From Alicyclobacillus_A sp963788285 (GTDB taxonomy: Bacteria; Bacillota; Bacilli; Alicyclobacillales; Alicyclobacillaceae): 64,000 nt of DNA. Position 1 is the first letter of the stretch. The number at the start of each line of letters is the position of its first letter. The notes below the pieces were generated by a model, which saw only the letters and a list, made by a program, of their open reading frames with translations, was not told where the DNA came from and made no database searches. Shown in pieces: positions 18,540-26,850 of the stretch. The DNA lies in NCBI GenBank assembly GCA_963788285.1, contig CAWBGB010000008.1:248001-312000 (forward strand), in the 5' to 3' direction. A program made the position numbers and the translations under genes.

Positions 18540-19781
18540 ATGAGCAATTGCTTGTACGTTGGTGTTGATCTGGGTCTGAATAACTTCGTCGTCTGTGTCG
18601 TAGATGATCAAGGCAAACAGGTTTCTGGAACATCCACATTCACGAACGACCTTGTTGGTGCTGAGCGTTTTGTGGACAGGCTCTTACGCATTGCTCATTC
18701 GACGGGAGCGAAACAGTTGAAAATCGGCATGGAAGCAACCAACCTATACTGGTGGCATCTCCATGAATACCTGACGCACAGTGACGATTTACAACCGTTT
18801 CAGACAGAGGTATATGTCCTCAACCCATCATTGGTCGACGGCTTCAAAAAGGCGTATACCAAACTCCCAAAGACAGATGCCATTGATGCTTGGGTGATTG
18901 CGGACCGATTACGTTTCGGCGGACTGAGACCCACGCCACCCCAGGATCCGCGCTATGCCGCACTGCAACGGCTTACGCGTTTTCGCTACAACCTGGTCCA
19001 GGACATCACCCGTGAGAAGAACCGTGCTCTGGGTATTATCTTCTTGAAGTTCTCGCCGCTCGCCGACGAAGAGCAAAATCCTTTCAGCAATACGTTTGGT
19101 AAGGCGGCTACGTCTGTGCTGTCTGAGTTGACCCCCGACGAGGTTGTTGAACGGCCACTTGAGGATCTCGCAGCATTCATCGCAGAACACGGCAACAACC
19201 GCTTGCGTGATCCAAACGAGCTGGCCAAAGAACTCAAGAAACTCGCCAGTCGTTCGTATCGCCTGAATCCGGACATGGAAGACGCCATTGAAGTCACTCT
19301 GTCTATGATGCTCAGCAACATTCAGTTCTTGGAGAAGCAGCTTAAAGAACTCGACAAGGTCATTGCACGCCACTTAGCGGCCATCCCGCAGACACTGGAC
19401 ACCATCCCCGGGATTGGCAAGGTCATCGCGGCGGGCATCGTTGCTGAAATCGGCGACATCTCGCGATTTGACAACCAGGCTGCACTCGCCAAATTCGCAG
19501 GCCTCACGTGGTCTGTGCACCAATCCAGCGGTTTCCGGGCCGATGACACCAAGCTGACGAAGTCAGGCAACTACTACCTGCGATACTATCTGATCGAAGC
19601 AGCAAACTCGTTGAGGGTACACAACAAGGAGTACGCTGAGTTTTACCGCAAGAAGTATCGCGAGGCTACCAAGCACCACCACAAGCGCGGGCTTGTGCTT
19701 TCAGCCCGGAAGTTCGTTCGCCTGGTCTTTGTACTGCTGAACAAAGGCCAAATCTACGACACAAGGAAGGTGGTATCTTAG
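18540..19781 (+). CDS. IS110-family transposase (DEDD recombinase)
   Basis: A full-length 413-residue transposase. The N-terminal RuvC-like domain shows the acidic residues in GVDLGLNNF, GMEATNLYWW and TDAIDAWVIADRL. The C-terminal Tnp20 domain has the helix-hairpin-helix IPGIGKVIAAGIVAEIG, the conserved FAGLTW segment and the serine-bearing HQSSGFRADDTKLTKSGN region that holds the nucleophile. Ribosome site AAGGAGGTGA is excellent. No stops or shifts interrupt it, so the element may be active. No second copy is in this window. Confidence 0.95.
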   Translation: MSNCLYVGVDLGLNNFVVCVVDDQGKQVSGTSTFTNDLVGAERFVDRLLRIAHSTGAKQLKIGMEATNLYWWHLHEYLTHSDDLQPFQTEVYVLNPSLVDGFKKAYTKLPKTDAIDAWVIADRLRFGGLRPTPPQDPRYAALQRLTRFRYNLVQDITREKNRALGIIFLKFSPLADEEQNPFSNTFGKAATSVLSELTPDEVVERPLEDLAAFIAEHGNNRLRDPNELAKELKKLASRSYRLNPDMEDAIEVTLSMMLSNIQFLEKQLKELDKVIARHLAAIPQTLDTIPGIGKVIAAGIVAEIGDISRFDNQAALAKFAGLTWSVHQSSGFRADDTKLTKSGNYYLRYYLIEAANSLRVHNKEYAEFYRKKYREATKHHHKRGLVLSARKFVRLVFVLLNKGQIYDTRKVVS

Positions 19782-20042
19782 CCAATCTTTTATGGCCGTC
19801 ATCGTTTCAGAGACTTGTGTCAGATGGTTGAAAATGGGATTCGACCGTCACGATAACTTACGCCCTTTTTTGGGTTCGAGTTGACGTAAAATATTCACTC
19901 ACACTCTTGACATTTCACCGCAGGTCTTCTACTCTCATCTTCGCCGAAGTTTGAGTCATTCTATGCAGGTGGCTGGACAAACCATATATCACTCTATGAC
20001 ACACTTGTGTCGTCAAGAATTCTACTCTCCTGTGCCATAAAC

Positions 20043-20070
20043 AAAAAGCGTGGTGGCACAGCCACCACGC
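20043..20070 (-). terminator. Terminator of the nfu gene
   Basis: GCGTGGTGG and its complement CCACCACGC flank a five-base loop; on the minus strand the stem is followed by TTTTTG. It lies 21 bases after the nfu stop codon. Confidence 0.8.
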
Positions 20071-20090
20071 ATCGTCTCCAGACATCGGCA

Positions 20091-20321
20091 TCAGTAAGCT
20101 TCGACGTACTCCACTTCTGGCACTTGAGCCTTAATGGCGCGCTCCACGCCCATTTTCAGCGTCAGAACACTGGCTGGACAGCCCACACAGCTGCCGGTCA
20201 GCGCCACGTAGACGGTTTTGCTGTCGTCGTCAAACGAGACGAACTCCACATCGCCGCCGTCCTGCTGGATGGCTTCCCGGATGCCAGCCAACGCTTCTTG
20301 AATCCGTTCTTCGATGGACAT
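20091..20321 (-). CDS. NifU C-terminal-domain Fe-S scaffold (Nfu)
   Basis: A 76-residue protein made of a single NifU-like domain. The Fe-S ligands are the two cysteines of GSCVGCPAS, and the preceding QDGGDVEFV and following LKMGVERAIKA blocks are standard. Such Nfu proteins hold a [4Fe-4S] cluster at a dimer interface and pass it to target enzymes. The start is ATG 20321, seven bases after GGAGG; an ATG two codons earlier is too close to that site. It is a monocistronic gene with its own terminator. Confidence 0.93.
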   Translation of the reverse strand: MSIEERIQEALAGIREAIQQDGGDVEFVSFDDDSKTVYVALTGSCVGCPASVLTLKMGVERAIKAQVPEVEYVEAY

Positions 20322-20482
20322 GGTCATCCCTCCACCTCAAGCATACTGCACCCAGACCGACATTGGCAAGGGACATCCTGCCGAATCGGTAAATTCCACG
20401 TGCGCCCACACGTCCACCCGTGTCGCGCGCGTTTGCTGCCGTTCCCATCTGCACATAATGGGTGATTGAAGGGAGGTGCCGC

Positions 20483-20677
20483 ATGAGCAAAACTGCGCTG
20501 GTACTCGTGATCATCGGAGCCGTCAACTGGTTGCTCGTTGGGTTGTTCCAGTTTGACCTCGTTGCCTCTCTATTCGGCGGACAAGCGACTCTAGTCAGCC
20601 GTATCATCTACACGATTGTCGGTTTGGCCGGATTGTATGCAATTTCCTTTCTGTTCAACGACCGGAGAACGGTGTAA
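20483..20677 (+). CDS. DUF378 small membrane protein (YuzA-like)
   Basis: A 64-residue protein with two membrane segments (residues 5-25 and 38-57). The motif IIGAVNWLLVGLFQFDLVA is the DUF378 signature. ATG 20483 follows GGGAGG. Function is unknown in the family. It converges with the reductase-glycosylase gene 51 bases downstream. Confidence 0.85.
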   Translation: MSKTALVLVIIGAVNWLLVGLFQFDLVASLFGGQATLVSRIIYTIVGLAGLYAISFLFNDRRTV

Positions 20678-20683
20678 CAACCA

Positions 20684-20712
20684 GGGTGGAGGTGCCACTT
20701 CGCACGGCCACC
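20684..20712. terminator. Possible terminator between DUF378 gene and the fusion gene
   Basis: AGGGTGG and CCACCCT form a stem between the two convergent genes, with a possible inner pairing (GGTGC/GCAC). There is no good T run on either strand, so it is a weak candidate. Confidence 0.3.
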
Positions 20713-20728
20713 CTACTTCTCGCGGTGT

Positions 20729-22132
20729 TCAGGGGCTCGCCAACCAGCAGCCCGCGCTGTGCGGGGGCGGTACGACACCCGTTGCAAAGGCGATACTCTC
20801 CGCGGTCGTCCTCCCGACGAAACGAAACGTCTGGCGAATGACCTCGAGTGGCTCGGCAGCATGTTTCACCTTCTCCATAAAAAAGCGCTCCAATGATCCA
20901 TTCTCTACGACCAAACGTTGCGCAATCTTCGCGTTCTCGACGGCCGCTTCAATCTTCTTTCGATTGCGCACGATACTGGCGTCATCCATCAGACGCTCCA
21001 CATCTGTCGCGGTGTAGGCAGCGACTTTATCAATGTCAAATCCGGAAAACGCTCGGCGAAACGCCTTTCGCTTGTGGAGAATCGTTTTCCAACTCAGCCC
21101 TGCTTGAAACGTCTCTAGTACGACAAACTCGAACCACCGGTGGTCGCCTCTCGGATGTCTCCCCCACTCTACGTCGTGATAATACGCTAGGAGGGGGTCA
21201 TTTGCCCATGAGCAACGTATCCGTTGATTAACCCCGCCCGCCTCGCGCAACAACGCTTCAACCGTGCTCGGCGAGAGCGGCGGAAGGTCTGTGATCCGAG
21301 CCCATTCGCGAATGTCTTCTAGGGAAGTCGGGCGGACAAGACATCCGTGAACGATACCGCTGGCGGAGGCCAACTGCAGTGATACCCTCTCCAGGGTGTG
21401 CAGGTCCATGGGCCCTCTTCGCCCCAAGTCTCTCTCCAATACGCCGACCACATAGTCTACTCGTTTTCTATCGTCAACGGAGTCTGCCGCAATGCCGCCA
21501 GAAATGCTCTCCGCGCTAAAGTGAGACCGGAAAGGACACGCCAACACGCCCACACCCTGTTGATGCGCGAGCGGCAGAGCCATTTGCATGGCACGCGCGT
21601 TGAGTACGTGGTACTCTAATTGCACCACGTCATAGGACCCGTTCACCATCCCGAAAAGGACTTCGTCCACGCCTCCGACCAAACCCGCGTACCGGATTTT
21701 CCCCTTCTCCTTGGCTTCCTGCAAGGCCCGCTCCGCGTCATCCGACAATCCATCGTTGTGCAGCGAACACTCCAGTTGAACAATATCCAGATGGTCCGTC
21801 CCCAACATTTGCAACTGACGGTCAATCTTCTTCGACACATCTTCGTACCTGCCGTCACCAGGGCCGACGCGAGTGACAATGACCACATCATCCCTCTTCA
21901 CTGTCCGCAACCACCGGCTTACAAAGGCCGCAGTATCTCCGTCCGGCTGTCCCACGTCAAACCACGTGATCCCGTTGTCGAAAGCGACCTGCAGCCACGA
22001 CTCCCCTTTGTGGGTAGTCCCCCCCGCGACTCCCTGTACAGAGTTCGGTGTATTACCCAGTAAACCGTCTGTCAGACTCAACCCGACAGCGGACACCTGC
22101 AACTTTGTTTTCCCCAATGTGTTATACTTCAC
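20729..22132 (-). CDS. Fusion: degenerate aldo/keto reductase + 3-methyladenine DNA glycosylase I
   Basis: A 467-residue protein of two domains. Residues 1-285 align with aldo/keto reductases (YNTLGKTKLQVSAVGL, then the barrel segments), but of the catalytic tetrad only Asp59 remains: Tyr is Asp64, Lys is Arg88 (VIVTRVG for VIATKVG) and His is Glu121 (QLECS for QLH). Residues 305-467 are a Tag-type glycosylase with RCSWANDP, HDVEWG, catalytic Glu340 in LETFQAGLSW, and a zinc site Cys307, His319 and the final His-x3-Cys (PPHSAGC). Tag removes 3-methyladenine from alkylated DNA. The start is GTG 22132 after AAGGAG. The reductase part is probably not a working oxidoreductase. Two inverted repeats lie in its leader. 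Confidence 0.88.
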   Translation of the reverse strand: MKYNTLGKTKLQVSAVGLSLTDGLLGNTPNSVQGVAGGTTHKGESWLQVAFDNGITWFDVGQPDGDTAAFVSRWLRTVKRDDVVIVTRVGPGDGRYEDVSKKIDRQLQMLGTDHLDIVQLECSLHNDGLSDDAERALQEAKEKGKIRYAGLVGGVDEVLFGMVNGSYDVVQLEYHVLNARAMQMALPLAHQQGVGVLACPFRSHFSAESISGGIAADSVDDRKRVDYVVGVLERDLGRRGPMDLHTLERVSLQLASASGIVHGCLVRPTSLEDIREWARITDLPPLSPSTVEALLREAGGVNQRIRCSWANDPLLAYYHDVEWGRHPRGDHRWFEFVVLETFQAGLSWKTILHKRKAFRRAFSGFDIDKVAAYTATDVERLMDDASIVRNRKKIEAAVENAKIAQRLVVENGSLERFFMEKVKHAAEPLEVIRQTFRFVGRTTAESIAFATGVVPPPHSAGCWLASP

Positions 22133-22152
22133 AGCGCTCTCCTTATGGACCA

Positions 22153-22187
22153 TGTCGCCTCTACCCGAACGGCTTGTCCGGGCGACA
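22153..22187 (-). promoter_or_regulatory. Stem-loop just before the fusion gene start
   Basis: TGTCGCC and GGCGACA pair, with CCCG/CGGG as a possible inner stem. On the minus strand this lies 21 bases before the GTG start of the reductase-glycosylase gene, in its untranslated leader. It could affect translation or be a terminator of upstream transcription without a T run. Confidence 0.4.
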
Positions 22188-22198
22188 CTGCATGGTGA

Positions 22199-22259
22199 CC
22201 CTCTTCTTATTCACCATCTCTCATCCTATTGTAGACGATTCGGCAGAATAAGAAGAGGG
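22199..22259. repeat. Perfect 14-bp inverted repeat with 33-base spacer
   Basis: CCCTCTTCTTATTC at 22199-22212 is matched exactly by its complement at 22246-22259. It lies between the GNAT gene end and the fusion gene start. Neither strand has a terminator-like T run after it. It may be a long hairpin of the leader RNA or paired protein sites. Confidence 0.65.
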
Positions 22260-22278
22260 GACGAATTGGAGATAGGTC

Positions 22279-22896
22279 TCAAAAGAGTGGCTGTCCTGGA
22301 GGAGCCGGTTGGCTGGCGGCATGCGGGTTAGTCGGTGCGGGTTCGCCCGGTCCAACTTGTGTATCCAACCGTTTCTGAAAACAAATCGTGGTCGGCGTCA
22401 CATAAAACACCTGGACGAAGCCGAGCTTGCGCGTGAATGCAAGACTCTTTTCGTTGTTGGTTTGTACAAACACCTCCAGAGTATGGGCACCGAGTCGCCT
22501 CGCTTCATCCTCGAGGTGCCGCATCACTTTCGAGCCAATGCCGTCGGACTGAGACTCGGGCTCAATGACCATTGCGCTGATGTGCATTTTTCCATCCGGA
22601 TTGATGAGGTACGAATAGTATCCAATCCGCTTCTTCGCTTTTTCCACCACGACGGTCGGTGCCCCCGATTGCAGATAGCGACGAAATTGTTCGCGCGGGA
22701 ACACCTCGCCAAACGCTTGTTGATGTACTCCAGCAAGTTGCTCCTCCGTCAACTGGACGATATATTCGTCATCGTCCGGCGTTCGCGAGCGGAACTCTAA
22801 TACATCAGCCGGCTGTTGTTTCGCTGGTGTAGACGTGGTCACCTTGCGTTTCTTCCGTTTCACAGCTGACTTTTTCCCCAATGATTTGCGCCGCAT
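22279..22896 (-). CDS. GNAT-family N-acetyltransferase with basic N-terminus
   Basis: A 205-residue protein. The first 26 residues are strongly basic (KSLGKKSAVKRKKRKV), then comes a GNAT domain with the acetyl-CoA binding loop SQSDGIGSKVMRHLEDEA and the C-terminal FTRKLGFVQV block. The tail (about 30 residues) is rich in Pro and Ala. The basic N-terminus may bind nucleic acid or ribosomes; substrate is unknown. ATG 22896 follows AGGAGG. The fusion gene is next downstream, 146 bases away. Confidence 0.82.
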   Translation of the reverse strand: MRRKSLGKKSAVKRKKRKVTTSTPAKQQPADVLEFRSRTPDDDEYIVQLTEEQLAGVHQQAFGEVFPREQFRRYLQSGAPTVVVEKAKKRIGYYSYLINPDGKMHISAMVIEPESQSDGIGSKVMRHLEDEARRLGAHTLEVFVQTNNEKSLAFTRKLGFVQVFYVTPTTICFQKRLDTQVGPGEPAPTNPHAASQPAPPGQPLF

Positions 22897-23028
22897 CGAT
22901 GAACCTCCTCTTCCCTGATGCCAGTCACAACAGCTTATGCGGCGAGCCGGGCGAACGTCATCGATTGCCGAGATGTGGTGAAACCATAGGATCCGTCATC
23001 CAGACGACAGACGGCGCGCACCGTGAAC

Positions 23029-23064
23029 AAAAAAAGGCAGCGCCGACAATCTGCCGTGCTGCCT
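23029..23064 (-). terminator. Terminator of the 23078-23560 gene
   Basis: AGGCAGC and GCTGCCT form the outer stem with an inner CGGCAGA/TCTGCCG-like pairing; on the minus strand a run of seven T follows. Confidence 0.8.
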
Positions 23065-23077
23065 GTCAATGGGTTTT

Positions 23078-23560
23078 CTATTTGTTGTTCTTGGCTTTCT
23101 TCGTATTCTTATCGGCCGCCTTGCGGGCCTCTGCCTTGCTGCCTTTCCCATCCCGTTTCTTGTCTTTAACCTTGCTCGGCAAAGGTGCGTGGACATATCC
23201 AATGTAGTTGCCTGCGATGTCCATCTTATACTTGCGATTCGGTTGAATCTTATCGTATTCAGACTTTGTGGTATGAAACGTCATGGTCTGCATCTTGTTC
23301 ATCTGAATACCCCGCACTGCTTGCGAGACGCTGATCCGCCCCACCACTTGGTACGTTTTAAATCGAGCGTACTTCATCCATTTGGATTTCGGGCGTTCCT
23401 TCACAATTTTCTTGTTCAAGACGAATATCTCGTGCCGTTCCTTGGCAGCGTTGTACTGTTCATCAAACTGCTTCTGGCGCTTGCGCGCATAGAGAAACAC
23501 GAGTACGTAGGCTGCAATCAAAATCGCAATAATGATTATCGTCACAATCCAGGAAAACAA
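23078..23560 (-). CDS. Membrane-anchored basic protein of unknown function
   Basis: A 160-residue protein with one N-terminal membrane segment (residues 3-25, WIVTIIIIAILIAAYVLVFL) and a strongly basic cytoplasmic part that ends in a Lys/Ala-rich tail (KADKNTKKAKNNK-like). I do not recognise the family. The start is TTG 23560, with AGGGGGA upstream. It follows the helicase gene region on the minus strand but is separate: pcrA ends upstream at 23718 with 157 bases between. Its terminator is clear. Confidence 0.7.
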   Translation of the reverse strand: MFSWIVTIIIIAILIAAYVLVFLYARKRQKQFDEQYNAAKERHEIFVLNKKIVKERPKSKWMKYARFKTYQVVGRISVSQAVRGIQMNKMQTMTFHTTKSEYDKIQPNRKYKMDIAGNYIGYVHAPLPSKVKDKKRDGKGSKAEARKAADKNTKKAKNNK

Positions 23561-23717
23561 GCGAATCTTCCCCCTGCCAAAGGCCTGTACAAAACGTATG
23601 CATGTCCCATTCTAACATCTTTGCACAGTAAATGGACGATCATAGCGAAATTCATTGTACCACAGGTCTACAGGAGGGTAAAAAAGTGCCGAAGATGACG
23701 ATGCTCCCCATCTGATC

Positions 23718-25889
23718 TTAGGACGTCTTGGCTGCCACCGGACGCGCGTATTTTTTGGGGAATACCTTCATACCCACGGAGGGATGAAACATCACCTCGA
23801 GATGCGGTTCCTTATTATCTCCTACGCCGTCCGGTTTCACCGACAACACAATGCCTTCGCCGTACTTGATGTGGCGAATCTTGTCTCCCGGTTTCCATTG
23901 GTACAGTTCATCATTCGTGAGCGTCAGTCGCCGCACGTGCGTCTCCGGTAATTCATCCAAAAACCGTGACGGTTCCTTGTAAGACGTCTGTCCAAACAAG
24001 GTGCGCTCCATGCAGTAAGTCATGTGCAGCATGTCTTGCGCTCGCGTGATACCGACGTAACAGAGGTTGCGTTCCTCTTCAATGCCTCGCTCATCGTCGA
24101 TGGACCGACTGTGTGGGAAGATGCCTTCTTCCATGCCAATCATGAACACGACAGGAAACTCGAGCCCTTTGCTCGCATGCAACGTCATCAGTTTCACAGC
24201 CTCATGAGCCTTCCCCTTTTCCTTGTCGACGTCACTCAGCAAAGATACCTCGGCAAGGAATTCGAGCAAGGTTCCTTGACGGCGCCGGTCAAACGACTTG
24301 GTCACACTGAATAACTCGTCGATATTTTCTGCCCGCTGTTGATCTTCCTTTTTGCTGCTCTCCGCGTACATCGCGCGATATCCTGTGGCATGTAGGACTT
24401 CCGCGAGAAAATCGGTAACGGGCGTTCCTTCCATCCACAGCATCAGCTCCTGCAGCGTATCGTACAGCTGTTTGGCCGCTTCCGCTTGCTTGTCGGTGAG
24501 CTCGGCCTGTTTGCCGCAGTTCAACGCTTCGAGCAAAGTGATATCTTCCGCATGAGCGTAGTCGAGCAACTTGCCGACCGCCTGATCCCCCAGCCCGCGC
24601 TTGGGTGTGTTGATAATGCGCAACAAAGAAATCTCGTCCTGTGGATTCGCCAATACGCGCAAATACGCGAACACATCCTTAATCTCCCGGCGGTCGTAGA
24701 AGGTCAGGCCGCCCACGATGGTGTACGGAATCGCCATGCCCATGAGCGCCTCTTCCATTGCCCGCGACTGTGCATTTGCGCGGTACAAGACGGCACAATC
24801 ACCATAACTGCCTCCGTCGCTCACGTACTGCTGGATTTGCTCCGCCACATAGCGGGCTTCGTCCTCACCGTCCGTCAGCGCGCACACGACAATCGGCTCT
24901 CCACGCCCGCGAACGGATTTCAGGTTTTTCTCCTTGCGCATCTTGTTGTTTCGAATGACCGCGTTGGCGGCTTCCAGAATGATCTCGGTGGAGCGGTAGT
25001 TGGTTTCCAGTGTAATGACAGTGGCATCCGGGTAGTCGCGTTCAAAGTTGAGGATGTTCCGAATGTCCGCGCCGCGCCACGCGTAAATGGCCTGATCCGA
25101 ATCTCCGACCACGCACAAATTGCGGTACTTTCCTGCTAACAGCTGTGCGAAACGGTACTGCGCGTGGTTCGTATCCTGATACTCGTCCACATGGATATAC
25201 CGAAACTTGTCTTGATACAACGCGCGTACGTCGTCAAATTGCTCGAGCAGCCGGACTGTGTTGACAATGAGATCATCAAAGTCCATCGCGTTCGCGGCGT
25301 ACAAGCGATTCTGGTACAACTCGTAAACGTCCTTGGCGATGGCCTCACTCAGTCCGGAGCTCTCTTTGGCGGCCCCAACCTGTTTCGGGCCTTTTAACTC
25401 ATTCTTCCACTTTGAGATGTACGATTGAATCGAATACACGTCAAACTTCTTGATATCGTAATGAAGATCGAGCATCGACTGCTGAACCGCACTCTTTTGA
25501 TCATCCCCGTCGAGAATCGTGAACGTGGGCGTGTACCCAAGCCGCTCGGCCTCGCGCCGCAGAATCTTGACGCAAATACTGTGGAATGTGCCCATCCACA
25601 GGTCTTCCGCCGCGTCGCCTACCAACTTCTTCACGCGCTCCCGCATCTCTTTGGCTGCCTTGTTGGTGAAGGTAATGGCCAGCACTTGATGCACGGGGAC
25701 CTTCTGTACCTGCAACAGATAGGCAATGCGTCTGGTGAGTACGCTGGTCTTCCCGCTTCCCGCCCCAGCAAGCACCAAGACCGGACCCTCTGTGGTCTCC
25801 ACCGCCTGCTTCTGTTCAGGGTTCAACCCTTTCAACAAACTTTGCCGATGATCAAAATCCGGATGCACCGAGGATGAAGTCTGAGTCAA
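23718..25889 (-). CDS. pcrA: UvrD/PcrA-type DNA helicase
   Basis: A 723-residue superfamily 1 helicase. Seen in order: Q motif LNPEQKQAVETTEGP, Walker A LAGAGSGKT, motif Ia TFTNKAAKEMRERV, motif II DEYQDTN, motif III GDSDQAIYAWRGAD, motif IV ETNYRST, motif V MTLHASKGLEFPVV and motif VI YVGITRAQ. The C-terminal part has the PcrA-type KFGEGIV-like block (IKYGEGIVLSVKPDG) that binds RNA polymerase. It unwinds DNA 3' to 5' in repair and rolling-circle replication. The start is TTG 25889, nine bases after GGGAGG; the frame reaches 25937. The usual partner ligA is not adjacent. Confidence 0.94.
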   Translation of the reverse strand: MTQTSSSVHPDFDHRQSLLKGLNPEQKQAVETTEGPVLVLAGAGSGKTSVLTRRIAYLLQVQKVPVHQVLAITFTNKAAKEMRERVKKLVGDAAEDLWMGTFHSICVKILRREAERLGYTPTFTILDGDDQKSAVQQSMLDLHYDIKKFDVYSIQSYISKWKNELKGPKQVGAAKESSGLSEAIAKDVYELYQNRLYAANAMDFDDLIVNTVRLLEQFDDVRALYQDKFRYIHVDEYQDTNHAQYRFAQLLAGKYRNLCVVGDSDQAIYAWRGADIRNILNFERDYPDATVITLETNYRSTEIILEAANAVIRNNKMRKEKNLKSVRGRGEPIVVCALTDGEDEARYVAEQIQQYVSDGGSYGDCAVLYRANAQSRAMEEALMGMAIPYTIVGGLTFYDRREIKDVFAYLRVLANPQDEISLLRIINTPKRGLGDQAVGKLLDYAHAEDITLLEALNCGKQAELTDKQAEAAKQLYDTLQELMLWMEGTPVTDFLAEVLHATGYRAMYAESSKKEDQQRAENIDELFSVTKSFDRRRQGTLLEFLAEVSLLSDVDKEKGKAHEAVKLMTLHASKGLEFPVVFMIGMEEGIFPHSRSIDDERGIEEERNLCYVGITRAQDMLHMTYCMERTLFGQTSYKEPSRFLDELPETHVRRLTLTNDELYQWKPGDKIRHIKYGEGIVLSVKPDGVGDNKEPHLEVMFHPSVGMKVFPKKYARPVAAKTS

Positions 25890-25919
25890 GGTGATGTTCC
25901 TCCCAGTGCGTATCGATGT

Positions 25920-25933
25920 GAGCGATTTGCAAA
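25920..25933. repeat. Intergenic motif GAGCGATTTGCAAA, copy 1
   Basis: One of three loci in this window with AGCGATTTGCAA (others at 36656-36667 and 42376-42430). This copy lies 31 bases upstream of the pcrA start, between pcrA and the TrmB-type regulator gene. Confidence 0.6.
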
Positions 25934-25962
25934 CCATACACGTGTCTCGTCATGTCACGTGT

Positions 25963-26742
25963 TCAAAACGTCCGCGTCAGAATCCGAAAACCCAACGGAA
26001 GCGACTGTTCGTCGATCTGTCCCGTTTGCAGCAGCTGCGAAATAAACAGGCTCTGTTGGAGAAATAGTCCAGCCATCTGTGTCAGCAAAGGCAGCCGTGT
26101 GCGAATCCCAGTGACCTTATCTCCTGATATGTCGCCAGCCACGAGCACGGCGCCGTCAGCGACCACGGTGAACCAACGCCTCTCCTGTGAAACGGGTACC
26201 GTGAGCGAGTGAACTGCGCCACAGCACGACTGGCACTGCCGGGCACAGCCCGTCAGACAAAGCGTGGTGAGAGACACCGATTGGCACAGCTCGGAGAAAA
26301 CCGGAGCCAACGCAAGCGATTCCTGCATATGCAGAGCAACCGTTGCGTGGTGTTTTGTACCGCGCAATACATCTGCAGCGAAAAACATCAGGTTATCGTA
26401 GCCGTCAAACGACTCCACGTGTTCTCCGTCCACCATTTGGGTGACGCTCTGCAGGTGGCGCTCCAGGTCCTGCATCATCTCAAGAAACGAGGTTCGCATA
26501 CGCTGCATCACTAATTCCGGGGAGACCGCCATGTAGCGGACCGCATCTGAAGATACAACGCGTGTGGCCGCACCGCGAGACTCAAGCTTCTGCAACACGG
26601 TATAAATGTTGCCACGCGGAACGCGTGAGGTCTTCGCCAGTTCGTATCCAGTTTGCGGACTTTTGTACAGTAAAGCAACGTACGCCCGCGCTTCATATTC
26701 GGTGAAACCTGCCTTCTGCAACAACGGCTCCAACGCGGACAC
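25963..26742 (-). CDS. TrmB-family transcriptional regulator
   Basis: A 259-residue protein with an N-terminal winged helix (LLQKAGFTEYEARAYVALL, ELAKTSRVPRGNIYTVLQKL) as in TrmB, and a C-terminal effector part with a Cys cluster (CARQCQSCCG) that could bind metal. TrmB-type proteins often sense sugars; here the ligand is unknown and the Cys-rich patch hints at a metal or redox signal. GTG 26742 after AGAGGTGG is a better start than the far end of the frame at 26808, which would run over the folE promoter. It is divergent from folE and could regulate it. Confidence 0.82.
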   Translation of the reverse strand: MSALEPLLQKAGFTEYEARAYVALLYKSPQTGYELAKTSRVPRGNIYTVLQKLESRGAATRVVSSDAVRYMAVSPELVMQRMRTSFLEMMQDLERHLQSVTQMVDGEHVESFDGYDNLMFFAADVLRGTKHHATVALHMQESLALAPVFSELCQSVSLTTLCLTGCARQCQSCCGAVHSLTVPVSQERRWFTVVADGAVLVAGDISGDKVTGIRTRLPLLTQMAGLFLQQSLFISQLLQTGQIDEQSLPLGFRILTRTF

Positions 26743-26757
26743 GGCCCCTACCACCTC

Positions 26758-26787
26758 TTGCGTAGTCGTTGATATGACTACTATAAT
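26758..26787 (+). promoter_or_regulatory. Sigma-A type promoter of folE
   Basis: TTGCGT at 26758-26763 and TATAAT at 26782-26787 are separated by 18 bases, 64 bases before the folE start. The region is shared with the divergent regulator gene. Confidence 0.6.
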
Positions 26788-26850
26788 GAGGCGAGATCTT
26801 TTTTGCAACGAATCGCGAGTGTCCAGGTCGCACGCAAAGGAGGCGCTGGA

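Larger units (their letters stand above)
18225..19925 (+). mobile_element. IS110-family insertion sequence, ends approximate
   Basis: The element comprises a long 5' noncoding part, one intact transposase gene and a short 3' noncoding part. IS110 elements lack terminal inverted repeats and make no clear target duplication, so the ends cannot be read from one copy. I place the left end near the palindrome at 18225 and the right end shortly after a TTGACA at 19907-19912, because circularised IS110 elements often join a -35 at the right end to a -10 at the left. It sits between the pseudouridine synthase gene and the Nfu gene. From 19926 to the terminator at 20046 I see nothing coding. Confidence 0.75.

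Noticed and set aside
17164..18639. Long frame extending the pseudouridine synthase by 150 codons
   Set aside because: The extra part runs into the IS110 element and an AGGAGG site fixes the start at 18177-18180.
22199..22259. 14-bp inverted repeat as a terminator of the GNAT gene
   Set aside because: The spacer is 33 bases and no T run follows on either strand; listed as a repeat instead.
23686..23715. Nine-codon plus-strand ORF (GTG) behind a perfect GGAGGG site
   Set aside because: Too short to judge, no promoter seen, and it lies beside the end of pcrA; ribosome-like sites of this kind arise by chance.
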